Origin: Syncephalis plumigaleata
Lineage: Eukaryota; Zoopagomycota; Zoopagomycetes; Zoopagales; Piptocephalidaceae
Length of the DNA: 64,000 bases
Assembly: GCA_025201365.1 (NCBI GenBank)
Contig: JAIXMF010000009.1
Span: forward strand, 1 to 64,000
Direction: 5' to 3'
The translations under genes were made by a program, and so were the position numbers. The notes below the pieces were generated by a model. The model was not told the origin of the DNA. It did not search any database and worked only from the letters and a program-made list of their open reading frames with translations. Positions 24,801 through 38,600 of this stretch are shown piece by piece (the stretch's first letter is position 1; each line of letters starts with the position of its first letter).

Positions 24801-27800
24801 ACAAGCCACGATACGACCGAATGTGCCGCAAGCATTGTTAGAAGCGGCAGCGCTATGTCAACCTGCTGTACGTTTACCACCACAATTGGTAAAGTATATG
24901 CAAAGCATTTTGGCGCGTGGCATGTAGCGGTGGAATACCTAGAGCGCGGTCACTCGATGGACACCAGCGGTCTTGATGAGGTGAATCGAAGCGAGGAACT
25001 AATACGAGAGAGTACACTTGACGCGTTAACCGAACTTTACGGTCATCTGGCCGAGGACGATCTCATGTTCGGTCTGTGGCGTCGTCGTTGTATGTTCAGC
25101 GAGACGAATAACGCGCTCTCCTTCGAGCAGTGCAGTGTATGGCCGGTGGCGCAACAAATGTACGAGCAAGCCCAGCTTAAGGCGCGTAGCGGTATCCAGG
25201 CGTTCACTGAGGCAGAGTACACGCTATGGGAGGACATTGGATACACACCACGGAACAGTTGCAACAATGGGATATCCTGCACGATCTTGCTCGACACGAG
25301 AATAACCCGTCGTTGCAATTGGAGGCAGCCTGGCGTCAAATGGATACGCCACAATTCGACGCGGAAACCATGGTTCGATGTCTTCGTGTACTGCCCGAAT
25401 TCCCGCGTCGCAAGGGCATCGAAGCCTTCCTATTGTTGCAAGAGAACTCGACGAACGAACCGGATCGATCGAGTTTATTCCATCAATTATGCAATGATGG
25501 CATGAAACTGCCTTGCAACAATGGCGGTCGCTACCCTCGATCGTGCATCAGTCGCATGTATCGCTACTGCATGTATTCCAAATGTTTGTCGAATTACAAG
25601 AGGCCGGCCAGATGTGTACGCTATTACTCGACACGAATGCTGGTAACTTTGACGCACGCTTCCAAGAACTTAAAGCATTGCTGCAGTCATGGCGTGAACG
25701 ATTGCCCAACTACTGGGACGACATGAATCAATGGAGCGATCTCGTGGCATGGCGTCAATTGATGTTTGGCGCGGTAAATCGTACATTCCTCCCATTAGGC
25801 TCGGTATTGCCACCGACCGTTACGGCGAATAGCGCGGCGAACAGTGGTATCGCGGGTAATTCGCTTGCCTATCGAGGCTACCACGAAATGGCATGGATGA
25901 TCAATCGATTTGCACGTATTGCTCGCAAGCATGGCATGCTCGACGTGTGCATGAATCAACTAGCACGTATCTACACGCTGCCCAATATTGAGATTCACGA
26001 AGCGTTTATTAAATTGAAGGAGCAAGCACGTTGTAACCTGAAGAATGTAGGCGAGCTAGCCTCGGGTCTCGAGGTGATCAACAATACGAATCTCGCCTAT
26101 TTCGGCGTGCGACAGAAGGCCGAATTCTTCGCGTTAAAGGGCGACTTTTTAGCTCGTCTCGAGAGGAATGATGAAGCGAACGTTGCCTACGCCGCAGCCA
26201 CCAATGCCGATCTTAATCTGCCCAAGGCATGGTCAAGCTGGGGCAGATTCCTCGACGGACTATTCCAGCAACATCCCGATCAAATCGAATACGCCAGTCG
26301 AGCTATGGATTGTTACTTACAAGCATGCTGTCTGCAACGTAGTCCGAAATCACGACGACATATCGCGAGAATCCTATGGCTACTCTCTACGGATGATGCG
26401 CAAGGCACCGTGGCAAAGACATTCGAGACATTCAAGGGAGATGTTGCCATTTGGTATTGGCTTACCTTTATCCGCAACTACTTAGTCAATTGTCTAGTCG
26501 TACGGCGCGACATGCACGTCTCGTTCTTGAAAGAATCGCCAAATCGTTCCCTCAAGTAAGTTGCGCGACTCCTTTTTTGTCTAACTAGCTGATGTACTAA
26601 TAATATGCTATTACTATTACTATTAGGCTTTGCATTATCAATTACGAACCATGCGAGAAGAGTACGAAGTGTTACTACGACGTAATCCATCGATGCTCAA
26701 GACACTACGTAAAAAGGCAACGGAATCAGCGTCGAACTCGGTTTCAGCATCGACATCCATTACGGGTGGAGTAACAGGTAACAATGCATCCCCATCATTA
26801 TTAAGTGAAGATGATCTAACGGATGTATGATTAAAGAAAACAATCTAGGAGATGACGGGGACATGCATAAATCATCGACATTACCTGGAGCGGATAGCGA
26901 ATTGAATGAGACAGCACAGATACCGGTTTCATTAAAGAGGATAGCTCGATGATGATGATGGATACCGATGATAATACAGTTAAAAGTGAAGCGAACAATC
27001 GCTATTAATTGATCAAGCAATAACCGATAAGAATGACGGTGAAGAAGGTGAAGAAGGGGAGAAGGAAAGAAAGCAGTAGAAGGAAACGAATCCAGTAAAG
27101 ATGAGGATGAAACTATGAATAAGGAGGATGGCAATCAAAAAGTAGAGGTTAATGAAGATACAACTAAAGCAGTAGATAATACAGAAGATGCCACATCTAC
27201 TACAACTACAAATGCTAATACTGCTGCTAATGCTGCTAATACTAATGCTGCTACTAATGCAACTACTACGAATACATCTACGAGCATGTTGCAACGTGAT
27301 CATCCATGGGAGTATCTAGACGATATCATGTCGATACTTAAATCGACTAATCCATTATTGGCACTGACCATGGAAACGATGATCGATCAAATACTGGCTC
27401 GACTTAAGCCAACCTCCGAGGAGGATATGTATCGATTATTGGTGGCCCTACTAAATGATGGTATTCAGGTAGGTGATGATTGCATTATTACAAATTACTC
27501 GCGTATACTTAGATTACTTTTAGCAATTGGCCTCACGACTATCGCATAATGATAAGGATGCCACATTATCTACGGCATCACTATCTAATATCCAGCGTAT
27601 TGTAGATATCTTACCTTCTGGTGAATTAAAGGTGAATAGAATGACTAGTAATACTTAATAATAATTACTAATGATTAATATCGTTGTTTATTAGACGGCA
27701 TTTGCCCGTGACTTTGTGGAGGATCGACCGACATTACCGCAATACGTACGTCGACTACGCGAATGGCGTGATTCATTTGTAGCCATGATGGCGGAACGTC

Positions 27801-29771
27801 CAACTGAGCTACCACTTGAAAGCTACTCACACTACTTGACGGAATTTGAACATCAACGATTTGATGATGTCGAAATACCCGGTCAATATTCATTGGTAAG
27901 TCGCGTGTACATACTATTGAAGATAGATTATATATTAATATATATATATATTGATTTGCAATAATGATACGATAGCTTAAAGACAACAATAATGACTTTA
28001 TTCGTATTGAACGATTTGAACCTACTGTCGTGACTACACGTCAACAAGTCAGCTATGTTAAGAATATCGCTATACGTGGTCATAATGGTACCATTCATCC
28101 ATTCATGATACAGCATCCATGCCCACGCTTCTGTCGACGAGAGGAACGACTTGTACAATTGTTCCGCTTGCTTAACAGGTGAGTATATGGCATGCTATAC
28201 ATAATAATAATACTTACAATGACACTAGTGTTCTTGAACGACGTCTCGAGACGCGTCGACGCTCGTTACAATTCCATTTGCCGGTAGCCATTCCTCTGGC
28301 ACCTCAATTACGTCTTGTACAATTGGATCCATCCTATGTCACCTTGCACGATGTGCTCGAGACTCAGCTTAACATGCAAGACACGCCGGTACACGAGCCT
28401 ATCTTCAAGTATCTCGAACTATTAACGGAACTAGCCACCGACGATAAGACTGCGCTACCGAATATAAAACACGAGATTGTCGAGTCAATCGCATCGACGC
28501 TCGTACCGGCTGACACGTTAACGCGTTACTTTACACGTCGACAACAAACGCCGGCCGATTTATGGATGCTACGCAAGCGATTCACCGCACAATGGGCGAC
28601 CAGTACGTTCTTGACGCATATTCTTGGTGTTAATGCTCGTCACCCGCACAAGTATCACGTATCATTGGCAACGGGTAATCTATGGACGGCCGAGTTATTC
28701 CCTAGTAAGTAATACGCTACTCTACACATTAGTATTAGTTGATTAATCATTTCTATTCATTATTATTAGGTCAAGATTTTGCTATTAATGAAGCGGTACC
28801 ATTCCGTTTAACGCCGAATCTACAGCATTTCATGACACCCAATGGGCTTGAAGGAATATTCGCCGTATCATTACTATGTATAGCTGATGCATTTATAGAA
28901 TCAAAGGTATGCACATACACATTTGTATATAAATATAGGAAGCTAATACAATTACTATTTAGACGGAGGTTGAAGATTTGCTAAGTATATTCATTTATGA
29001 TGAATTGAATTCATGGTCGAATTCATCTATCGGCATTGCTTAGGCTCAACAAGTGGTAGTGCCACCACTGGAAATGCTACTTCAGAGCATCAGCAAACCA
29101 GCACTGCATCCAATGATACGACATCATCAAATTTGAAGAATGATTCCGGCGCTAACACAACTAGCAAGCCATCCAATACTAGTCACAAGGTTACTTCTCA
29201 TGCAGATGATGGCGAGTCAATATCTGAGGAAGTAGGCATGCTATCGGCTGCTCACGTATCATCCAGTTCACTTGATAGACTTGGTCAGACAACTAGTCAA
29301 ACATCGCTCGATGAGAATGTCGACACGACGATGGACACGGAACAAGATGAGGCGAAGGACGGGCATCATTTAGCGGAATCGGCCATTCAACCACAAGCGA
29401 TGATTACGGCAGCTAGAGGCACTACCGAGAAATTAATGCGTAAGATACAAATATTAGCCTGTCGAGCTGAACGTGATATGGTAAGTTATATTGAAGAATA
29501 AGAAGAGGAATAATAATAACGAATCTATTACTACTACTATTAGGCATGGAGACAACTTGCTTCAACATCGACACATCAAACGAATGGATTGTCTACTTCT
29601 GCCAATACTAATACTACCACAGATGGTGGTGATGCCATGGAAGTGGATGATGTGTTAGCAGCACCATCAGAGGTAGTGCCATTGGATCAATCGGTTCTAG
29701 ATCTAATTGCACAAGCTACTAATCCACAGAAATTAGCACAAATGAATTGCGTATGGATGCCATGGTTCTAA
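15894..29771 (+). CDS. TRA1: Tra1/TRRAP, giant scaffold subunit of SAGA and NuA4 histone acetyltransferase complexes
   Basis: The start MLAQTVPDCEVYATRLADP and the following HEAT repeats match the Tra1 N-terminus. The longest uninterrupted exon is 18027-20294. A FAT region follows at about 25200-26550 (YHEMAWMINRFARIARKHGM), then the PIKK pseudokinase from about 27700 (SYVKNIAIRGHNGTIHPFMI, AVPFRLTPNLQHFM). The FATC end is NPQKLAQMNCVWMPWF, TAA at 29769. As in known Tra1/TRRAP the kinase-like domain lacks the DFG and HRD motifs, so it is a scaffold that binds activators. Extra Ser/Thr/Asn-rich inserts at about 18100-18470, 23440-23630 and 29050-29340 make it longer than yeast Tra1, at roughly 4,200-4,300 residues. 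Introns sit mainly at both ends. At least a dozen one-base frame breaks occur between 20245 and 25516, discussed under findings. Confidence 0.95.
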
Positions 29772-29964
29772 TTAGCTATTTAAGAACTGACAATGACATT
29801 GCTTTCAACTACACAATTTGAAATGATAAATACATAAATAAAATATATAAATAGGCACTCGCTTTGTGTTTGCGTTTAAAACATGTTTATTACTTGCATG
29901 CTCTTGTGTGTCTATTTATTTGATCCAGCCTTGTTGTTTAGCTATAGAGTAGAGCTTGCGTATT

Positions 29965-30954
29965 TCAAGTCAATTTCGGCCAATGTTTGTCCATCAGCTC
30001 CAGTGCTCCAGGATCATACTTGATATTTCCTAGCGTGTCTTTTGTACGTGGGATGGGATCCACATTGCGGAAGTCAATAAAGCTGAGCTGGTCACGATCT
30101 ATGCAAACATCTAGTAATGACAATAATGAATTACTATTACTATTACTATATTATTACTACTATCACTTACTCTGAAGTGTCGGTTTATAGAGCCATCCAT
30201 AAAGGGATAGATAACTCATGGCTGTATCATGTGCAACAGGTTATTTAGCTGATAAACCAGTATAGACCATATGTCAACTTACCTTTCCCAATATGGACTA
30301 AGAGTTGTGATGGCTTGTAGTCGACCTCGTTAGGGAATTTACCTAAGATGATTCCCTGTTCTAACGTCCTTGTACACTTTAATGTGTAGCGACACACGCC
30401 ACCGTCTACTGGAAATGATCCCTCTAGTCTCCGCATGTAATTGGCCGACTCGGGATACTTGACCTTTTGCATGAAGCTTTTATTGATAAGACTCTATTCA
30501 CAATAGTCATTATCATTATTGTCTATCAGTGATGATACAAGCAATAACAGTAATAATAATAGAAAGAGAAAACTGCTTACCTTGTACACTTGAAGCGATC
30601 TATCCTCAGGATTATCCTTGTCTTCATCGCCACAAAAGATGTCAACCTTATATGAGCCCCATTGAGCCGATGCTCTTAGTAGACCACGCTTGATGGCAAA
30701 CTTTTCATCCAATTGAAGGCCGTATTTCAGCAGAGCATCACTATTCCTATCTAAAGTAAGTAGGCCTTCTAGAGTGAGTTGACTATTATAAATAAAGGAG
30801 AATAAGATCAGTTCGTGTTTGTTTATTTATTTGTGATTGTTATGATTTACTTTTTCTTTGGCATTAGACTTGCCATAGTAACATCTGAAATAATGGACGT
30901 TAGTCCAATTATCCAGACGAGTTTCGTGATAACGAGTTTAATTGAGAGAGTCAT
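29965..30954 (-). CDS. Predicted secreted protein B, relative of protein A
   Basis: The first exon gives MTLSIKLVITKLVWIIGLTS, a likely signal peptide or anchor. Later exons read LDEKFAIKRGLLRASAQWGS, YKVDIFCGDEDKD, NYMRRLEGSFPVDGGVCRYT, NEVDYKPSQLLVHIGK and QLSFIDFRNVDP, ending MDKHWPKLT. The frame is clean across four introns, at about 30792-30856, 30496-30582, 30229-30289 and 30116-30172. It shares order of blocks and two intron positions with protein A (7930-8864): one intron after a Tyr-x0-2 position ahead of the GG.C strands, one just before CID/ILID. No named domain is recognised. The two genes are 21 kb apart and on the same strand, so they are dispersed paralogues rather than a tandem pair. 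Confidence 0.65.
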
Positions 30955-31662
30955 AATAAGAGGTAAAGATAGAGAGAGAGAGAGGTAAAGAGAGGGAGCG
31001 TAAAGTAGCGTAAATGATGTGTGATAGATCTAAGAAAAGATTAATTGAAAAAAGATCCAGATTTATAGGCAAAAAATCATCAAGATTCATCTTCACGCTA
31101 TCATCGCAGCTGATACACAACGTGTATACCATATAAATACACGCGACCGTGAAGCCGGATAAACTTAACTGGACATATATGGATAGATATAAATGGCGCA
31201 GTTAAACAAAACTCGGGTATCATCTAGAGTTGAATCACCGCCAATCAAAAATAGTGCATACCATGACAGGAATCAATCTCCGTCAATCCGATATCGTCTC
31301 ATATCCATATTAAGCATGCTGATATGCGAATCTGTACATCTATGGAAACACGTTGATTATACTTTGCAATGGGGCTACTTGTATCACCGGTAGAAGCATA
31401 CCTCTCTCTATACTGTGTATCATCTATTGTATCAAATGACAGTAAAATTGTCATGGACTGTTACTATTATTGGAAAAAATGGCACGATAAAAGCACATGT
31501 TTGCATCGCATGACTACATGCATAGAACGTGATGAGCATGACGTACTACCCTTTTAAGATTAGCACGCAATAAAACGAGTATGATCATTTCTTTTTCATA
31601 CTATTTAGTTGTTTTTATTTTTCTAGAACACCTTTACCTGTTGTTATTCTGCTTCTTCGTTT
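30955..31662. other. Divergent spacer with a doubtful small ORF
   Basis: The region separates secreted protein B from the next MFS gene. A 64-codon frame at 31193-31393 ends LQWGYLYHR, faintly like the QWGY.SDR loop of the adjacent transporter, but it has no support beyond that. A purine run of GAGAGA occurs at about 30966-31000 and a TATAAATA-like box at about 31132-31140. Confidence 0.4.
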
Positions 31663-33424
31663 ATGGCGAATACAGTAGACGTGCACGCAACACCGTTGCC
31701 TAAACTACAACTTGCCGTCATTTACTTTTGTAGAATAGTGGAGGTCATTTCATTTACTATACATTTACCGTTTATATTTTTTGTGAGGATCTCGTATAAT
31801 GATTTAGTATTCCTACTAATTAGGCTATGTTATGTTATGCTAGATGGTATTCCTACACGACTACCTATATATATATATCAAGTAGCACTTGCTGATATAT
31901 ATATGTGTGTATATAATTGCATATAGGTTCAAGAAATACTAGACGATGCCGATCCTAAAAAAGTAGCCTATCATGTCGGATATTTATCGCTTACATTTGG
32001 TATTGCTCAATTCTTTAGTAGTAAGAAGTATTAATCGTGGAAATGAATATATACCAGTATTTGCTAATGTTATCATTGTCAATCAGGTATACAATGGGGT
32101 TACGTATCCGATAGAATTGGTAGACGACCAGTCTTTCTAATTAGCACGTTCATTGTAATCGTGTGCTCATTAATGATTGGATTAAGTCGTAGCTATACAC
32201 TTTTATTTATTGCAAATCTTATTACAGGATTGGGTAAGGCACCATTGGAGTTATTAAGAGTATGCTAGGTGAAATCGCCGATGAGAGTAATAAAGGTACA
32301 TGGCATAGCACAAGTTGATACAATCGTGTATACTTGTTAGCTAATGAATCAATTCATGACTAGCACGCGTATTTAGTTTATTACCTGTGATGATGTTTAT
32401 CGGTGCCGCCATTGGATCTTTCCTGGGTGGTATACTGGCAAAACCGGCAGAGAAATATCCTGATACATTGGGACATGTACCATTACTAAAGGTGTATCCC
32501 TATCTATTACCAATGGCGGTATCAGCATTTCTATGTGCCATTGGTTTTCTATTGACATTGCGATACGTTAAGGAAACGTTACCGCGCAACGATCAACTAG
32601 CAATGATGACACGAGTAGAGAAGCGCAACCATTACTACCGGTAATGCCTACTCGTTCTCTATTCGCGTCACACTTGAAATGCTACCGCAATTCCTACGCG
32701 AAACAAGAACCGGCGATGGGTGTACCATCATTTGGGTGATTCTATCGTATGCCATCTACACCCTATTATTTACTCTGTTCGATTATATATTTCTGTTATG
32801 GATAGCTATGGATACTAAACTACAAGGACTTGGTTTAGATACCCGACAAATCGGTCTACTACTAATGACTACGAATGTTGCGGCATTCATAGGACAGGGA
32901 TTCGCCTTTGTTCCCGTTCACGATCGTTGTGGTTTACTTGGACTTTATCGCTACTGCTTACTATTTAATATCCCCTCTTCTATCGTTGCCACTGCTCAAC
33001 TGGATCATGCATTCTCGATTGCATTGAACCATGCCACACAAGACATTCCCAGTCAGTATTGGTTCATTCTACTTGCACTGGTGGGTTTCCGCTCTGTCGC
33101 TAATGCATTCACACAAACTTGTCTACAAATAATGGTAAACAAAAAAAGGATAAAGTAATGTTTATCGAGATTGTCCACTAACATAACAAACGCACTTCTC
33201 ATTAGGTGATTAATGCAGGCACCAAGATTAGCGCATTAGGCTTGGTCAACGGTATCGCTAATAGTGCTAGTGCACTGGCAATAGCAGTAGGACCATTGCT
33301 TGCCGCAATTATTTGGGACATTTCCCTGACCAATTCCGGTTTAATATGGCATGGCCTATTCGCATGGTCAACACTCGTCGTTATATCAGTATCCTGCTTA
33401 TTGTTCTCGAGTAAACTTCGTTAG
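31663..33424 (+). CDS. MFS transporter, DHA1/tetracycline-resistance-like
   Basis: The protein opens MANTVDVHATPLPKLQLAVI and carries FCRIVEVISFTIHLPFI, the first helix of a fungal DHA1-type group that includes yeast YCR023C. After an intron of about 140 bases comes VQEILDDADPKKVAYHVGYL, then the family motif A, WGYVSDRIGRRPV, in the second loop. Later helices include VMMFIGAAIGSFLGGILAKP and the last exon SALGLVNGIANSASALAIAV, ending SSKLR. About four introns are clear. Frame breaks near 32237 (AAGGC for AAGGGC) and near 32640 fall in the region's general pattern of single-base losses. Family members export drugs or small metabolites at the plasma or vacuolar membrane; the substrate here is unknown. 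Confidence 0.8.
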
Positions 33425-33755
33425 ATGGAGTATTACGATAACTCACCGATTATTGATGATCTACCAAATAATAAATCAATGACTGTAATTATCACTTTGT
33501 GACATTTCATACTTGACGTCAATCATTAATGTACACATACACATACACACAGACACAGAATAATGGGTACTTTATACGAATGATTGGTTGTAGCAAAGGT
33601 TACACTAAATACGTATAGAACAAAGCAGACACGTTCAACTTGCAATAACTTTGCAGGGAGCGTCGCCTATAAATATGATATTGTCTCTCGTTAAAAGTAT
33701 CCTGTCTGTGTGCTTTTCCTCTCGTTTCCGACTCTTTCTTCTTCTCTCTTCCACT
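33425..33755. other. Spacer between MFS and F-box genes
   Basis: The two genes point the same way. The spacer holds an AATAAATCAAT stretch at about 33468-33479, likely 3'-end signals of the transporter, a short ACATACAC repeat near 33533-33550 and a pyrimidine-rich stretch just before the next start codon. No gene is seen. Confidence 0.5.
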
Positions 33756-35349
33756 ATGCAGTCAGTGCCATATTCAGTTATCGAGCGTATTGCCGTATTT
33801 GCTGACGATAAATCGCTTACCCTGCTTGCCACATGTTGTCGAAGACTATGGGAATACACAAGCATGCAACAGCGTATATGGAGCAGCGATACTGTCGATT
33901 GTACAATTTCCAGGATGACAATGAATTACAATGGTTGACGTGGTATGTTCGGACATTACGCGCATCGGGTAGTTTGAACGGCACGGCAAATGATGCAAAA
34001 CTCGATATCGCTCGACTCGATCGTCATGGCATGAATTGGTTCCACGCTTTCTGTCATCGTCGTTCATCCGATGCAAACTGGAGGAAACAGGTCGCCTATC
34101 CATCACAACATGTCACTAAGGAACCCATAGACTCTAGGTGTTCCATTGTACTACAGCGTATCATACACCAAAATTCAACATTAGGCGATTGTGCCATTAT
34201 TGAACAGCGACAACTAGTTGGCAGGTCGAATACACCACGATTCTGGCATTTGTGCAAGCTATACTGCGATAAACCGGGTCCACGAACGATCATACAACAA
34301 TTTCTAACATCGGATAGATTTGCCGTTGCCATTGGCGAGTCATTCGTCAATCCAAATGATCCGCACATTGAAATGAACACAATATATATATGGCCGATAC
34401 ATAAGGTGTCCGTCACTCGTCCACGCCAAATAACATTGCCATTCAATATGAATGCCGAAATGCGTGGTCGTTGGCTAGTGGCACATTATACGCGTAAGGT
34501 CTACTACACGGAGGAGGGATACATGCTATCGACTAGCACGCACGCTATCGATCTGGCAACACATCGCGTGTATCCCGGTTTATCGATGACGTGGAAACAA
34601 GTCGATTTATACAACGAGCCACCGATAGTACGGTGGACGTGTTCACTGCGAAATCCACAAGGGAAGATCTCTCCTACGCTATAGAATGGTGTGTGTGGCG
34701 ATTCTCCACTACGGATATCGGGGGTAATCCACAATGTTTACTACAAGGGACATTCTCAATGGCCTACTCCTACATATTGCCCTCCCCCGTACGGCGACTA
34801 GATGATGATCGAGTATTTATTCAGAATAATCACGCCTATAGTCCTAATATACAAAGTCAAACGAGGGACGACGTATTAACGGTCGGTGTCTTGTCTACCG
34901 CGGTCGATTCACCTCATGAGTTTATCAGCGACAGAGAGCTAACATGGTGGCATCACACGCCGCTCTACATGACACGGGTGCATCTTTCGTCTAATCGAAT
35001 TATCGTTGGATCTGGTCAAGGATGGATCACGTACAATCTAACTGATGGCACCATTGTGTCGTCTACTAGTATGGAAACGCTGTATCAAGCATTGTCCGAG
35101 CATCTCTCGCATGATCACATTCAAAGTTTACTCGCGCGACCTTGCTTGTTCTCCAGCTTCGTATTTCGAGCGGTAACAGATGAAAGCACCGTGCTGGTGG
35201 ATATACTCGATCCGAAGCGTTGCTATCAACTGAAGATTGTGACTGCTCCGAAACATAGTTTATTGAATACAGATAGAATCACTCGTAATGCCATACTTTT
35301 AGTGGATACTACGAGCAACTCCTATAGCGTGATAGATTTATCATGCTAA
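33756..35349 (+). CDS. F-box protein 1 of a local three-member family
   Basis: The start MQSVPYSVIERIAVFADDKS with LLATCCRRLWEYTSM is an F-box, which would dock on Skp1 of an SCF ubiquitin ligase. A block typical of F-box/WD proteins follows, W.QRYCRLYNFQDDNELQWL with WFHAFCHRRSSDANWRKQ. The remaining 400 or so residues are strand-rich (FWHLCKLYCDKPGP, GSGQGWITYNLTDGTIVSS, YQLKIVTAPKHSL) and suggest a degenerate propeller without WD dipeptides. No introns are seen. Two frame changes, near 33890 and near 34650, split the gene into three overlapping frames; both look like single-base losses. Compare the two larger relatives at 55373-59277 and 60347-62743. Confidence 0.65.
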
Positions 35350-35623
35350 TCATAGCATCTAGTAATATATTATTGATATGGAAAGGCTATAGAGAACATG
35401 TAAATAGAATAAACAATTAATAATAAGTTACTTTATTAGTTGATGTTAAAGTGAATTGATCAAATCCGAATGAAAGATAGAAAGGAAGAAGAGTGAAAGG
35501 AAAAAAGGGCGTATCATAATGACAATGACAATGACAACAACAATGTGCGTGTGTGCTAATCTTTATTTCTCTTTTTTCTCCTCCTCTTATACCACTTTAC
35601 ATTTACCTATTGGCAATACGATT

Positions 35624-38600
35624 ATGTCACAACTCGCGTATGCCAATACGTTTCCTCGTCGTCGTCGTCCGTTATTTAGTCGACCTATCGAGCAACGTCC
35701 TGTTATTATTAGTTTATGTTCCGATAATGACGGCGATGATGACGACAGTACCGATGATACTATTAGTAATAATGGAACAAACAAGAGAAATACAACTGCA
35801 ACCTCGTTTACTTACAAGGCACACGAAGATAGAGAGGTGTTGCTAGAAAGAAAGCAACGTGAAATTATGGCTATGCGCGAGAAGATAGCACAACTGGAAC
35901 GAGCACAGCTAGAAATGAACTTGGCAGCGCAAAATAAAACCACAGACAACGTTATGCTTATGGAGGTGAATACGCTCACATCGACTGAAACGTATGCCGA
36001 AATGACGACTACATCGAATGTTTCCAACCAATATGATATTACGTCAACCTACACGAATGGAAGATCTACAACGATAACGGCAAACAACAGCAACAACAAC
36101 AGCAACAACAACAGCAACAATAGTGTAGACTCGAAGACTCCAGACAAAGAGGTGACCGGATTAAACGCTTATTTAAAGGAGCTCGAGAAGAAGCTGGCGG
36201 CCATGCGCAAGGACCGAGGAATACTACAGGAACGATTTGACTCATCGGTCGCTCTAGTGGAAGAGTATCGAAGCTATCTACTTATGGCTGAACACGAGCA
36301 GCGTACTATAAAGAATCAACTCGACCAACAATGGACGCTAGAAACCGAATTGTGTAAGCGTATCGAGGTTGAACAAGCGCGACTTGAGTGTTGAAGACAC
36401 GAGGACGACGGAAGCTCAACAACAACGAAGTCAATGGTAAATTACCCGATCCGCCGAAGCAATTGCCCAAGACGTCCACCGAGATAAAGGTGAATGAGCT
36501 GGAGGAAGGTGAAGTGTTGCTAGAGGGTTCGGAAAAGGAGGAAGGCGAATGTTTACCGGAACCAGTTGATTGGGAGCCGGTCTATCAACAATTGGAATGC
36601 TCATCAATGGCAACATCTGAGGCACAAGCACAAGTCAAATCGCCGAAACCGCCTAGTGTCGCCTCATCCGCTTCATCTATGGATATCTCCACTGGATCAG
36701 AACCCGACAATGATGCTTGTCTTGATGGTGTAATCGATGACACTACTGATGTTCTTAATACGACAAGTGTAGTAGATGATCATGCTAATGTAGCTACACA
36801 AGATACTATGGCAGTTGATCCAATTGCAACATCTGTTGAACAGTTATCGACCGATTCATCTAATCTAGCACCTACCTCGACAACAAACATGAATGAAACA
36901 CAGCAACAGAGATATGATGCCCTTCATCATGCTCTTAACGAAAGCGAACATAGTCTACGTGAGGCACGCGAAGGAATAGAGCTGCTTAAACGAGCTGGAA
37001 TGGCAAAGAATGACATGAAATTGTCATCTATGAATAGTGATGAGCCATCCTCAATAGCATCGCAAACAGTTGAAGAGAATACGGCAACTTTATCTCAATT
37101 GGTTAAAGCATTAACGACACCGCTATTACAAGCTGATATGATGCCAATACCCGATGATACTGGTATGATTCCACCGGAGACATTTAAATCGACCGTGACA
37201 CCATTCGTTGTAGTTGGCGGCACTCTAAGAGTGGCAGATCATTCGTTGACATGCGTATTACCATCGTCATTCGCATCTACTGAAGAGAAACATTCAAGTG
37301 ATTGGTTAAATCCATTAGCAGAAGAGAAAGGAAAAGAGGAAAAGAAGAGGATACAGCTCCAACTAGTGATGATACATCAGCTGCTATTCTTAAAGAAGCC
37401 AAGGTAATATATATATATTATTACTATGATTTAACATGCACATTTACTTAATAACGCATATTTAGATGAACCATCCTTGTCATTTCAAACTAAAACGAAA
37501 TTCACGACGTACGAGTCAATTCTACCGCATTTCAGATCCACTCGTCTAATGTCATCCTCAGCAGCATCAGCAGTGCCATCATCATCGTCAGCGGGACAAG
37601 CAACAACTACGCAAATATCACTTCATGGATTGACAATGAGTCCCAAGATTAGACCATTTGCCAAATGGTGCTTATTCGAAGCAGCCGGCGGTATATGTCG
37701 TGACAACTCTTGCTTCTCGATGCATTTGCGTGACATTAGTTTTGATGGTAAATATGAGAGAGAGTGTGTGTGTGTGTGTGCACCATTCTTTTTGTTTATA
37801 TACTAATAAGACTATGGCTTATTAGACAGAGAGCTACTAGCTGATTTGTGTTCTTATACACGTGGTGAAACACTCGAGGAACAAGTAAATTATACTAGAC
37901 AGATTGTAGACATCCTACGTAGTGATCAGGATGTGAAAACGATTACTCAGAAATTACTTGAATTCCAGGCAAACTGTCAACTGGATGTTAGTCAGTCGAT
38001 TGTATTCAATAAGCGTAATACTCGAGTACGCCACTTGTTATCGACAGTATTATCGAAAAAGAATGCCGATAAACAAGCAGCCGATAAACGTGCAAAACAA
38101 CCCGTTAAAAGTGACGTCAAAGTAGTACTCGCGAATAGTTCACCCATTCTACCTATACTGCCACCCATTCAACTAGCCATGTTACAAAATGCGATGACTA
38201 ACCAGAACAGCAACAAGAGTAACAAACAGGATGGTAAAGATGGTTCGACATCAAATCGTTATTACTCTCAGGAACAGTACACGACGGAACAATACGAGAG
38301 CATGGTTACGCAACATCCGGATCGTATTGATCTCTGGATTGCTTACGCTCAGCATCTTCTACCTAGTCCGTTAACGATGGATATACTTCGTGCGCCAGGC
38401 ACTCAATTGGATGACACGCTACGCATATTGTCGCGTGCTTTATCGGTTTGCCCCGCATCAGAAGCATTATGGAACATGTACCTAGAGTTCATGATGCGAC
38501 GTGGAGACATTGGTGCGGTGCAGAATCTCATTGAACATGCACTTCGCTACACATCAATGGCATGGTGTATACGTTGGCGGTAAGTACTAACTATTCATAT

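Noticed and set aside
20245-25516. Programmed ribosomal frameshifting in TRA1
   Set aside because: The sites share no slippery sequence or stop-codon context, one goes the other way, and similar breaks occur in unrelated genes.
31193-31393. A 66-codon ORF before the DHA1-type transporter
   Set aside because: Only a faint QWGY..R resemblance to a transporter loop, with no splice connection; left unassigned.
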